From contig JAFEBS010000007.1 in assembly GCA_018242525.1 (NCBI GenBank), forward strand, positions 1-44,347: a stretch of DNA of 44,347 nucleotides, written 5' to 3'. The notes under the pieces are model-generated. The model made no database searches. It saw only the letters and a list, made by a program, of their open reading frames with translations, and was not told the DNA's origin. Below, piece by piece: positions 11,011 through 17,894 of this stretch. This DNA comes from Planctomycetota bacterium (GTDB taxonomy: Bacteria; Planctomycetota; Planctomycetia; Planctomycetales; Planctomycetaceae). Within the stretch, counting starts at the first letter, position 1, and each line of letters begins with the position of its first letter. Made by a program: the position numbers and the translations under genes.

Positions 11011-12663
11011 ATGTCATCACCCGAACCCACCGCTGCCCCTGTCCCCGCAGTCGATGCCGCCAATCAAACGGTTCTCCCCCCCGCTGCAACTGTTCGGGGG
11101 CAATGGAAAGTTGGAGCGGGCATCTTTGTCGTCGCTTGTGCGGCCCAGTCGATCCTCTGGTCGCGGACCTGGGAAGATCCGACGAACTTCAAGATGTCGG
11201 TCTTGTTCGTCTGGCCAGCTGCGCTGTTCCTGTTGCTGATCTGGTGGACGTTCTTCTCCGGTTGGAGCGCCCGAGTCCGATTCGGGTCGGCCGGCGCAGG
11301 CATCGTCGGCGTGGTTGCGTTCTTCAGCATCTTTCGCCTGGAACGATTTGACGGCGATATGACTCCGACGCGTTTGTCATTTCGCTGGACGACCAGCCCG
11401 GACCAGAAGGCACAAGCCTTTCTGCAACAAGTGGCCACCAACAAGGTGACGATTCCGGTGATCGACGCCCCTCTGGAAGCCACGGAAGACGACTGGACTG
11501 GTTTTCGGGGTTCGCGGCGTGACGGAGTCGTGAATGACATCCGGCTGCAGGATGACTGGAAGAAGCTGCCTCCCAAACTGATCTGGCGGCATCCCGTGGG
11601 CCGGGCGTGGTCGTCCTTTGCCGTCATTGGAGATTATGCGTTTACCCAGGAACAACGCGACACCAATGAGGCGGTCGTCGCCTATCAATTATCCAGTGGC
11701 AAGCAACTTTGGGAGCATCTCGACGCCGCACAGTTCCCGGCATCCGATGCACAAGGTGGAACCGGGCCGCGCGCGACTCCCCAGTTCGACAACGGGAATC
11801 TCTTCACCCTGGGTGCCACGGGAATCCTGAATTGCCTGGAAGCCCGATCCGGGAAGGTCGTCTGGACAGCAAACATCCTGAACGACGCGGGCACTGCCGA
11901 TAAGCCGGCCCCCAACCTGGGCTGGGGCATGGCCGGATCGCCATTGATTGTCGACCAGATGGTGATCGTCAATCCGGGCGGTACCAACGACAATTCCGTC
12001 GTCGCCTATGACAAACAGACGGGCAAGAAAATCTGGGGTGGCGGAAAACATCCCGCCACATATGCCAGCCCCAGTGTTGCCACACTCTGCGGTGAAACGA
12101 TTCTGTTGATGCCCGTCGGCACCGGCCTGGTCGCATACTCGTTGTCGGACGGCAAAGAATTGTGGTTCTTCCCCTGGTCCAACAGTCCCCAGGTCTGCGG
12201 AGCCATGCCTGTCGTCGTCGATCAAAACTCGCTGCTGTTTGGCATCGGTTATGGAATTGGCACTGTTCGTTTGAAGGTCTCCAGAACGGACGACGCCTGG
12301 ACGGTCACACAGCAATGGCATTCCAATCGCTTCCGGCCCAAGTTCAACGACTTCGTCCTCTACGAGGGGCATGCCTACGGCCTGGACGACGGCACACTCA
12401 CCTGCCTGAACATCGATTCGGGCAAAGTCATCTGGAAGTCCGGACGCTACGGGTATGGGCAGGTTCTGCTGGTCGACACGAAGCTGCTTATCGTCAGCGA
12501 AGAAGGCAAGGTCTTTCAGATTCCCGCCGAACCTTCAAAGCCGGCCGACGTCGACGGGATCCCACTGCTGGGTGATGGCATCACATGGAATCAGCCGGTC
12601 CTGCTGCACGGCAGGCTGCTGGTCCGGAACGCACATGAAGCAGCCTGTTTCAGCCTGGAATAA
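11011..12663 (+). CDS. Membrane-anchored PQQ-like beta-propeller protein
   Basis: About 550 residues. After a Pro/Ala-rich cytoplasmic tail come three hydrophobic segments (roughly 30-110). The rest is a series of beta-propeller blades of the PQQ-binding-like type. Blade signatures recur: AYQLSSGKQLWE, CLEARSGKVVWT, AYDKQTGKKIWG, AYSLSDGKELWF, CLNIDSGKVIWK. Such outer-membrane-protein-assembly-factor-like (BamB-like) or PQQ-like propellers are abundant in planctomycetes and mostly uncharacterised. An enzyme domain is not visible, so a binding or scaffold role is as likely as a dehydrogenase. The ATG at 11011 has GGAAAG seven bases upstream; the frame also offers an ATG at 10996. It is divergent from the DUF1559 gene with about 200-270 bases between starts. 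Confidence 0.85.
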   Translation: MSSPEPTAAPVPAVDAANQTVLPPAATVRGQWKVGAGIFVVACAAQSILWSRTWEDPTNFKMSVLFVWPAALFLLLIWWTFFSGWSARVRFGSAGAGIVGVVAFFSIFRLERFDGDMTPTRLSFRWTTSPDQKAQAFLQQVATNKVTIPVIDAPLEATEDDWTGFRGSRRDGVVNDIRLQDDWKKLPPKLIWRHPVGRAWSSFAVIGDYAFTQEQRDTNEAVVAYQLSSGKQLWEHLDAAQFPASDAQGGTGPRATPQFDNGNLFTLGATGILNCLEARSGKVVWTANILNDAGTADKPAPNLGWGMAGSPLIVDQMVIVNPGGTNDNSVVAYDKQTGKKIWGGGKHPATYASPSVATLCGETILLMPVGTGLVAYSLSDGKELWFFPWSNSPQVCGAMPVVVDQNSLLFGIGYGIGTVRLKVSRTDDAWTVTQQWHSNRFRPKFNDFVLYEGHAYGLDDGTLTCLNIDSGKVIWKSGRYGYGQVLLVDTKLLIVSEEGKVFQIPAEPSKPADVDGIPLLGDGITWNQPVLLHGRLLVRNAHEAACFSLE

Positions 12664-12791
12664 AACTCGTCCCGTCGTTCATAGGCAAGTCGCGAATGAA
12701 CCCTCAAATCCATCCTGAAGGACCAAATGCAGCTCGCGGTCTTGCCAGTGACCGCCGGGGAGTGAGTCCCGCCAGCCGTGAATTCGAGACC

Positions 12792-13712
12792 TTACTTTTC
12801 CAGCTTGCCGTTCTTGGCTGCGTGGGGATGTGACTGCTCGTAAGTATCCTTCAGGCGTTTTGTACTGACGTGCGTGTAGATCTGAGTCGTCGTCAGACTC
12901 TTGTGACCAAGCAGCTCCTGGACGCTGCGCAGGTCCGCTCCGCCATCCAGCAGATGCGTGGCAAAGGTGTGACGGAGCGTATGCGGCGTCGTCAATTGGT
13001 CCAAGCCGGTCACAGCCAGATACTTTTCCAGCATGCGACCGACGCTGCGCGTGGTCAGGCGGGTGCCGAAACGGTTCAGGAACATTGCCGCCCGGTCGGC
13101 GGGCTTGGCATCCGGCGCAGGTTGGCGGACTTCCAGCCAGCGACTGAGTGCCTTGGACGCATGTCGGCCGATCGGGGCGATCCGTTCCTTTTTCCCTTTT
13201 CCGTAGACGCGGACAATGTTCGCGTCGCGGTCCCAGTGTTCGAGATTCATTCCGACCAGTTCCGCAACTCGCAGGCCCGCGGAATACATGGTTTCCAGCA
13301 GTGCCCGGTCGCGCAATCCTTCCGCTTCATTCGCCGGCGGTGCTTCGAGCAGTTGTGTGATCTGCTCGATCGTCAGGAAATGAGGTAACTTGCGGCCGAC
13401 ACGCGGAGTCCGCAGGACCTTGGCGGGGTTGGATGTCACCAGGCCTTCGCGCTGACAGTACCGAAAGAAACTCCGCAGGCTGGCCAGTCGCCGGGCGATC
13501 GTCGTGCGGGCATAATCGCATTCGTGCAGATACGCCACGTATCCACGCAATTGAGCGATCTGCAATTCCGCAGGAGACGACACTTCGCCGACTCGGTCCC
13601 GGACATAGTCGAGCAGGCTGCCGAAATCTTCAGAATACGACTTGATCGTCAGCTCGGACGCATTCCGTTCGATCTTCAGGTACCGCAGAAAGCCGTCAAT
13701 CGCGGCAAACAT
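12792..13712 (-). CDS. Tyrosine recombinase, XerC/XerD type
   Basis: A 306-residue protein with the standard XerC/D length and layout. The N-terminal SAM-like DNA-binding domain covers about 1-90 and the catalytic domain about 105-290. All catalytic residues are visible: R148 in [12 protein letters not shown]172 in YGKGKKER, H244 and R247 in [12 protein letters not shown]270 in LLGHKSL and nucleophile Y279 in TQIYTHV. Xer recombinases resolve chromosome dimers at dif with FtsK, though integrative-element enzymes look similar. Context and length favour the housekeeping form; I cannot tell XerC from XerD. The ATG at 13712 has AAAGGA about nine bases upstream and lies 13 bases after the stop of the preceding small gene, so the longer frame to 13802 is rejected. 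The two genes are probably cotranscribed. Confidence 0.92.
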   Translation of the reverse strand: MFAAIDGFLRYLKIERNASELTIKSYSEDFGSLLDYVRDRVGEVSSPAELQIAQLRGYVAYLHECDYARTTIARRLASLRSFFRYCQREGLVTSNPAKVLRTPRVGRKLPHFLTIEQITQLLEAPPANEAEGLRDRALLETMYSAGLRVAELVGMNLEHWDRDANIVRVYGKGKKERIAPIGRHASKALSRWLEVRQPAPDAKPADRAAMFLNRFGTRLTTRSVGRMLEKYLAVTGLDQLTTPHTLRHTFATHLLDGGADLRSVQELLGHKSLTTTQIYTHVSTKRLKDTYEQSHPHAAKNGKLEK

Positions 13713-13725
13713 CAGGGTCAATCCT

Positions 13726-13983
13726 TTATGCCGCCCGACCAATTCGGTTCCGGGGATGTTCATCGTCAGACGCCGACGGAGCAATATCCTCAGTTTCCAC
13801 ACTCAGCTTCCGGACGCGCTGGCTCAGCACGGCTGCATCATACCAGGAAAAGCTCAATTCCGGATCCGCCGCGTAACGTCCCAGGGTTTGCAGAACCTGA
13901 TCGATACTGCGATCGTCGTACAGGAAGACGTACCGCTCTTCACCCTTCAGCAATGCCAGAACGTTGATCCCCTGTTGTGACAT
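13726..13983 (-). CDS. Small conserved-looking protein upstream of the recombinase
   Basis: An 85-residue protein with no signal peptide or membrane segment. It has an ordered central part ([40 protein letters not shown]) and a polar C-terminus. I do not recognise the family. The ATG at 13983 follows an AAGGAAGGGGCAGGACC purine-rich stretch. The open frame continues upstream to 14340 but that part crosses an inverted repeat and has no protein-like character. It lies 13 bases before the recombinase gene in the same direction, so the two probably form an operon. Confidence 0.65.
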   Translation of the reverse strand: MSQQGINVLALLKGEERYVFLYDDRSIDQVLQTLGRYAADPELSFSWYDAAVLSQRVRKLSVETEDIAPSASDDEHPRNRIGRAA

Positions 13984-14173
13984 TGGTCCTGCCCCTTCCT
14001 TGGTGCCTGCGGGAATTCTGTTGAGGATCAACAGGGCGACAATCGTTCGCCCGGATCTCCCCGTAACTGGGATATCGGCCGAACGACGATGTTGTTGGAG
14101 TTTTCGTGCTGAAGATGTGAATGGACAATCCGAAAAGCGGCGCGTGAACACCCGCCTCAGCGTGCCGCGAAGT

Positions 14174-14271
14174 GCTTTGCCCAACAAATGGGGTCTGACC
14201 CCCTCCCACTGTGGTTTCCACTCATATCTGATACCTGTGGCAGGGGTCTGACCCCATTTGTTGGGCAAAGC
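14174..14271. repeat. REPIN-like inverted repeat, copy 1
   Basis: Two 29-base arms, 14174-14202 and 14243-14271, are inverted copies of each other except at one central base, with a 40-base spacer. Each arm itself contains a palindromic core, GGGGTC-T-GACCCC, next to CAAATG and TTGCCCAA. This nested structure, two REP units facing each other, is typical of REPIN elements mobilised by RAYT transposases. No such transposase gene is in the window. Confidence 0.8.
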
Positions 14272-14361
14272 CGCCACGAAGGCAGCCCCGCCGACTTTAT
14301 CGGCAAAGTCAGCCCAGATCCTTGAGGGCTCGCAATCCACAACGTCTGTGACCCAAAAACT

Positions 14362-14409
14362 CTTCTCCTACTTCGATGCATTCTCCGTGTCGTCCGTGTC
14401 GAATCAAAC
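14362..14409 (-). repeat. Dispersed repeat, short copy
   Basis: Read on the minus strand this 48-base segment matches 25046-25102 (plus strand) at 43 of 48 positions, apart from one 9-base gap. Both copies begin GTTTGATT and end GAAGTAGGAGAAG. It is non-coding in both places. Confidence 0.75.
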
Positions 14410-14449
14410 CTTCGGATGACAAATGAAGCGCCAGCGCGAATCCGGCGAT

Positions 14450-15715
14450 TCATGCCGGTCCGCCCAACTCACGTACCAGCACTCGCAGGAACGGTTCCAC
14501 ATCCGTCACCAATCCGATCGTCTGGAAACTTCCGCGATCGGCCAGCTTGGTGACTGTCGCTGGATTGATGTCGACACAGACAGTCTTGACCCGGGCTGGC
14601 AGCAGGTTCCCCACCGCGATGCTGTGCAGCGTCGTGGCAATCATCAGGCATAAAGTGACACCGGGAACCAGTTCCCGCATGCGGGACTGAGCGAGCAGGC
14701 TGTCGGTAATGACATCCGGCAATGGACCGTCGTCACGAATACTTCCGGCCAGCACGTACGGGACATTGTGACGAATGCATTCATACATGATTCCTTCCGT
14801 CAACAACCCCTGCTCGACCGCCTGACGGATTCCCCCCACGCGCCGGATCCGATTGATCGTCCGCAGATGGTGTTCGTGCCCTTCCTCCGTCGACCCGCCA
14901 TGCTCCATCGAAATCCCCAGGCTGGTCCCGAAAAAGGATTGTTCGATGTCATGCGTCGCCAGGGCGTTTCCGGCAAACAGGACGTTGACATACCCCTCGC
15001 GGATCATCCAGCTCAGCAGTTGGCGACTGCCCGTATGAACCACAGCCGGCCCGCCCACAACCAGGATCTTGCCGGTCCCCCGGGCCGCTTTGCGCATTGA
15101 TTCGGCGATTTCGCGCACAGTCACATTCTTCGGCTTTTCGCTGGAAACGGTGCTGTTCATGAATCCGAATGAATGCGAATGTTCGGTGTCACGTCCGATC
15201 GGCAACACCCGCGTCCCCAACCGGCCAATCACGATCAGATCACCACATTTAACGTCGGACATGGCCACGCAGCGTGCCTGACCGGTTCCCGGATCGACAG
15301 CAATCCCGCAATCCATTTCCTGCAGTTGCACCGGGATCCAGGCATTATTCAACCGGACTTCGGTGGGTTCGTTGGTGGTGGCATAGAACCCCTCGGGGAA
15401 TGCACCGTCCATGTCGGCGGGTTCCAGCCGGCAATCGTGATGTTGAACAGGGACGGCCCCATGCTGCCCGATCGCCGTCAGGATCTTTTCCAGGCATTGC
15501 ACGGTGGGCGCAGTGACAGTCAGCCGCACGTAACTGGGGTCATTCCGGTTGTGGCCGATCCGCACATCATGGCTCTGGTATTCGCCACCCATCCCCGTGA
15601 TTTCGTCCAGGACCTTTGGCAGCAGCAGGCTGTCGATGATGTGACCGGACAATTCCACGTCCTCATGGTATGTGGGAGCGGACGATTGAGCGTTCGAGTT
15701 CAATGGGCACCTCAT
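14450..15715 (-). CDS. TIGR00300 family protein (LOR/SDH region; ornithine cyclodeaminase-like)
   Basis: A 421-residue cytosolic protein. Residues about 15-110 (VELSGHIIDSLLLPKVLD, NDPSYVRLTV) match the LOR/SDH conserved region. The rest matches the TIGR00300 family: MNSTVSSEKPKN, a glycine-rich KILVVGGPAVVHTG nucleotide-binding turn, NVLFAGNALATHDIE, GTSLGISMEHGGSTEEGHEHH, AGSIRDDGPLPDVITD and CVDINPATVTKL. Members with known activity are the archaeal ornithine cyclodeaminases and the C-terminal part of cyanobacterial AgrE/ArgZ, which turn ornithine into proline and ammonia. By family this protein would be NAD-dependent and feed proline synthesis. The N-terminal arginine dihydrolase domain of AgrE is absent. 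It is divergent from the Gfo/Idh-like gene. Specific activity is inferred from the family only. Confidence 0.8.
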   Translation of the reverse strand: MRCPLNSNAQSSAPTYHEDVELSGHIIDSLLLPKVLDEITGMGGEYQSHDVRIGHNRNDPSYVRLTVTAPTVQCLEKILTAIGQHGAVPVQHHDCRLEPADMDGAFPEGFYATTNEPTEVRLNNAWIPVQLQEMDCGIAVDPGTGQARCVAMSDVKCGDLIVIGRLGTRVLPIGRDTEHSHSFGFMNSTVSSEKPKNVTVREIAESMRKAARGTGKILVVGGPAVVHTGSRQLLSWMIREGYVNVLFAGNALATHDIEQSFFGTSLGISMEHGGSTEEGHEHHLRTINRIRRVGGIRQAVEQGLLTEGIMYECIRHNVPYVLAGSIRDDGPLPDVITDSLLAQSRMRELVPGVTLCLMIATTLHSIAVGNLLPARVKTVCVDINPATVTKLADRGSFQTIGLVTDVEPFLRVLVRELGGPA

Positions 15716-15903
15716 CCTTCACGGTGTTGGCACATCAATCCACGATCCATCATTACAGAATTCCCTGACACAATGAAAGCGGCCACCTGACCCCAAGGCG
15801 TGCCTGAACGTTGGCGTGATTCCGCTGTCCCGTGCGAATCTTATCGGCACCCGCTACTATGATGATTGGCTGTGAGTCGAAACGCCGCTCTTCGGATGGG
15901 ACG

Positions 15904-16854
15904 ATGGGAGACAGAACAAGTCGCGCCATGGTGTCAGTCGCCCTTGTCGGGGTGGGCCCGACGTGGGATCTGCGCTACCGCGACGCCATTCATCGCCTCG
16001 AGTCCAAGCTGTCGGTGAAAGCGGTTTGCGACAGTGTCCAGATCCGGGCGATGGCTGTGGCCAGCGAATTCGAAGCCGCTCACCTGACCTGTCCCTGGCA
16101 ATTGACACAGCGCACGGATCTACACGCCTGGTTGATCCTGGACCCCGGTTGGTATGCCACTTACCCGGCGGAACTGGCGGCCCGACATCGTCTGTCGGCC
16201 CTGTTCACCAACCCCTTTTGCTCGCCGATTCCGAAGCTGTTGAGTGTCCTGGAACAGTCCCTCGATTGGGGCGAATCGCTGATGCCCGAGTTTCCCCAGC
16301 GATTCACCCCCGCCACGATTCGGCTGCGCGAACTGGTCGCCACAAAACTGGGCCGGATTCGGCGGATTGAAGTCGCAGTGCCCACCGGCACCGCCGATTC
16401 TCAGGGCATCGGGGACTGGATGAGTCTGAATCCGCCAGAATTCATTGGCCTGATCGACTGGTGCTCGTGCCTGATTGGCAATTCGAGCGGCACAATTGCG
16501 TTGCCGCCGACCGGCGGTGCATCGCAGCTCGATCTCCAATTTCCAGCACATCCGTCGCGGCCGGAGGCGAACGCGACAATCCGTTTTCAGGCGGACTCAG
16601 GACCGATCATCCGTCGCGTTGAATGCGAACGAGGCACGGCGACCATCAGCAGCCCCACTCAGATTTCCTGGCAGGCGGGCGACGTTCAGGGAGACGAAGA
16701 ACTCTGCCAGGAACGCTCGCCCTATGAAATCATCCTGGACCAATTCTGCCGCCGGGCCCTCGGTGGCCTGGTCCCGACTCCGACCGTGCAGCAGGCGATC
16801 AACGCGATCAAAACGGCGGAACAGGCACGGCTGCGAGTCGTGAATGGAGGATAA
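15904..16854 (+). CDS. Degenerate Gfo/Idh/MocA-like protein
   Basis: About 316 residues with a Rossmann-type N-terminus (VSVALVGVGPTWDLRYRDAIHRL) and a C-terminal part laid out like Gfo/Idh/MocA oxidoreductases (MPEFPQRFTPATIRLREL, LGRIRRIEV, then SPYEIILDQFCRRAL). Key residues depart from active members. The third glycine of the dinucleotide motif is replaced (GVGPTW), and where the family has the catalytic EKP motif this protein has FTNPFCSP, so the lysine is missing. It may bind a dinucleotide or sugar without catalysis. The start is uncertain: ATG at 15904 is chosen, with 15832, 15859 and 15928 possible. It is divergent from the OCD-like gene and the next feature downstream is the tRNA pair. 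Confidence 0.65.
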   Translation: MGDRTSRAMVSVALVGVGPTWDLRYRDAIHRLESKLSVKAVCDSVQIRAMAVASEFEAAHLTCPWQLTQRTDLHAWLILDPGWYATYPAELAARHRLSALFTNPFCSPIPKLLSVLEQSLDWGESLMPEFPQRFTPATIRLRELVATKLGRIRRIEVAVPTGTADSQGIGDWMSLNPPEFIGLIDWCSCLIGNSSGTIALPPTGGASQLDLQFPAHPSRPEANATIRFQADSGPIIRRVECERGTATISSPTQISWQAGDVQGDEELCQERSPYEIILDQFCRRALGGLVPTPTVQQAINAIKTAEQARLRVVNGG

Positions 16855-17060
16855 CCCGGATTACGTCTTTAGGACCCCTCACCGCTACTGTCGCTCCATA
16901 ACCACCAATTACCAAGCAAGTTGAAGCGATTCACAATTCGCGGGTGAGGTTGACTGGACAGTGATCTCACTGGCTGCAATACTGTTCGCTCTTCGGCCTG
17001 ATCAGCGGCTGAGATTCGTCTGTGGACGTTTTCTCGAAGTTGTTTAATCTGAAGCGGTTA

Positions 17061-17134
17061 GGGCGTATAGCTCAGTTGGCTAGAGCGCAGCTCTGATAAA
17101 GCTGAGGTCCGTGGTTCGAATCCACGTACGCCCA
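17061..17134 (+). tRNA. tRNA-Ile (anticodon GAT)
   Basis: A full cloverleaf of 74 bases. The acceptor stem is GGGCGTA/TACGCCC, the anticodon stem CAGCT/AGCTG with loop CTGATAA, the T arm CGTGG-TTCGAAT-CCACG and the discriminator A. The CCA end is not encoded. It precedes tRNA-Ala(TGC) by 66 bases in the same direction, the order usually found in the 16S-23S spacer, but no rRNA gene flanks it. Confidence 0.97.
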
Positions 17135-17139
17135 CTCTT

Positions 17140-17198
17140 GAGCCGCCGATCCCGGCGGCTCACTGATTTTGCAGGTGATTCTGACTGAATCGCCTGCA
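17140..17198 (+). other. Two hairpins in the tRNA-Ile/tRNA-Ala spacer
   Basis: GAGCCGCCG (17140-17148) pairs with CGGCGGCTC (17153-17161). TGCAGGTGATT (17170-17180) pairs with AATCGCCTGCA (17188-17198) apart from one T-G pair. Neither is followed by a T-run, so they look like processing or spacing structures in a shared tRNA transcript rather than terminators. Confidence 0.55.
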
Positions 17199-17200
17199 TC

Positions 17201-17273
17201 GGGGACGTAGCTCAATTGGGAGAGCGCTGGCTTTGCAAGCCTGAGGTTACGGGTTCGATCCCCGTCGTCTCCA
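17201..17273 (+). tRNA. tRNA-Ala (anticodon TGC)
   Basis: A cloverleaf of 73 bases. The acceptor stem is GGGGACG/CGTCTCC with one G-T pair, the anticodon loop TTTGCAA, the T arm ACGGG-TTCGATC-CCCGT and the discriminator A. The anticodon stem CTGGC/GCCTG has a T-T mismatch at its second pair (28-42), the only irregularity. CCA is not encoded. A strong terminator begins four bases after its end, so it closes the Ile-Ala transcript. Confidence 0.95.
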
Positions 17274-17274
17274 T

Positions 17275-17448
17275 TCAAAAGCCTTGTCCGCAGATGCTGC
17301 GGGCAAGGCTTTTTTGCTTGGTTTCATGGGAGTTTTCGACCGGCGCGATTGAATACTCTCGCCGAATGCACCTCCCTTCCACAGCTCTCCAGCCAGCGAT
17401 GAAGAGCGCGGATTCGATGTGTTCGGCCTTGGTTTCGGCTTCGTTCAC
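17275..17448 (-). pseudogene. 5' remnant of a type I restriction R-subunit-like gene (hsdR)
   Basis: On the minus strand a GTG at 17448 opens a frame of 57 codons. Its first 35 or so residues (NEAETKAEHI, ALFIAGWRAVEG, IRREYSI) resemble the N-terminus of HsdR subunits, which commonly start with a NEAETRA...AGWGVVEG...REY pattern. R subunits usually run to several hundred residues or more, so nearly everything is missing. The likeness stops near 17335 and the frame then runs through the tRNA terminator to a stop two bases from tRNA-Ala. The GTG overlaps the TGA of the PIN gene (GTGA), so it was the third cistron of that operon. The family call rests on remembered pattern, not a search. Confidence 0.6.
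17277..17315 (+). terminator. Rho-independent terminator of the tRNA-Ile/Ala unit
   Basis: AAAAGCCTTG plus CCGCAG pairs with CTGCGG plus CAAGGCTTTT around a three-base loop, giving a stem of about 17 pairs with one T-G wobble. It ends in TTTTTT. It lies four bases after tRNA-Ala and also inside the end of the hsdR remnant on the opposite strand, for which it could act in reverse because of the leading A-run. Confidence 0.9.
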
Positions 17449-17894
17449 GGTGATGACTTTACTGTCGGTACGTATTCAACGACGACTAAGCCAGGGTTCA
17501 TCCATAAACAGTCTTGGTCGCAGGTTAATAGAATGGCACCCGCGGCTTTCGCGGTCGCTGCGATCCACATGTCATTCTGGCCAGTGTTTTGGCCTCCTGC
17601 TTGATCCGCCGCATAGATTTCAGCGTAAGCCCGCACAATATCTGGGAGGCCGGCGTCAACACGAACGAGTTCTTCAAGGATTTCGTCGAGCGATTCAAGC
17701 TTCCGGTTCCCCCAGTTCCAGATTTTCGCGAGGGCTCGCATTTCACCTTCAACAACAGTTGAGTAAATTGGCCGATCAGTGCGCTCATGAAGATGGTACG
17801 TGTCGCGCAACTGGATTCCTGTATCGTCTTGGCGAACCCAATGGACAAGCACGTTTGTGTCCAACGAAATCAGATCGTTCGCGCCGAGCGTCAT
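17445..17894 (-). CDS. PIN-domain ribonuclease, VapC-like toxin
   Basis: A 149-residue protein with the PIN fold's acidic residues in order: D12 in ISLDTNVLV, E49 in STVVEGE, D108 in QNDMWIAATA and D126/D128 in LLTCDQD. PIN toxins are Mg2+-dependent RNases that cut specific RNAs when released from their antitoxin. The length and IAATAKAAGAILLTCD block are typical of VapC. The ATG at 17894 overlaps the TGA of the upstream 316-residue gene by four bases (ATGA), and its own stop overlaps the hsdR remnant. The upstream partner is about four times longer than a usual VapB antitoxin. All four acidic positions are intact, so activity is likely. Confidence 0.88.
   Translation of the reverse strand: MTLGANDLISLDTNVLVHWVRQDDTGIQLRDTYHLHERTDRPIYSTVVEGEMRALAKIWNWGNRKLESLDEILEELVRVDAGLPDIVRAYAEIYAADQAGGQNTGQNDMWIAATAKAAGAILLTCDQDCLWMNPGLVVVEYVPTVKSSP

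Larger units (their letters stand above)
13984..14449. other. Repeat-bearing gap
   Basis: This 466-base gap lies between the OCD-like gene (3' side, ends at 14450) and the small gene at 13983, both on the minus strand. It holds the REPIN-like inverted repeat at 14174-14271 and a copy of a dispersed repeat at 14362-14409. The remainder, 13984-14170, should contain the promoter of the small-gene/recombinase operon. I see no gene in it. Confidence 0.6.

Noticed and set aside
12792..13712. Tyrosine recombinase as integrase of a mobile island
   Set aside because: Length, motif spacing and the lack of att-like repeats or cargo nearby fit a housekeeping XerC/D enzyme; it is also more than 3 kb from the tRNA genes with ordinary metabolic genes between.
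13984..14340. Upstream extension of the small gene before the recombinase
   Set aside because: The extension crosses the REPIN-like inverted repeat and has no protein-like character; the ATG at 13983 has a purine-rich ribosome-binding site.
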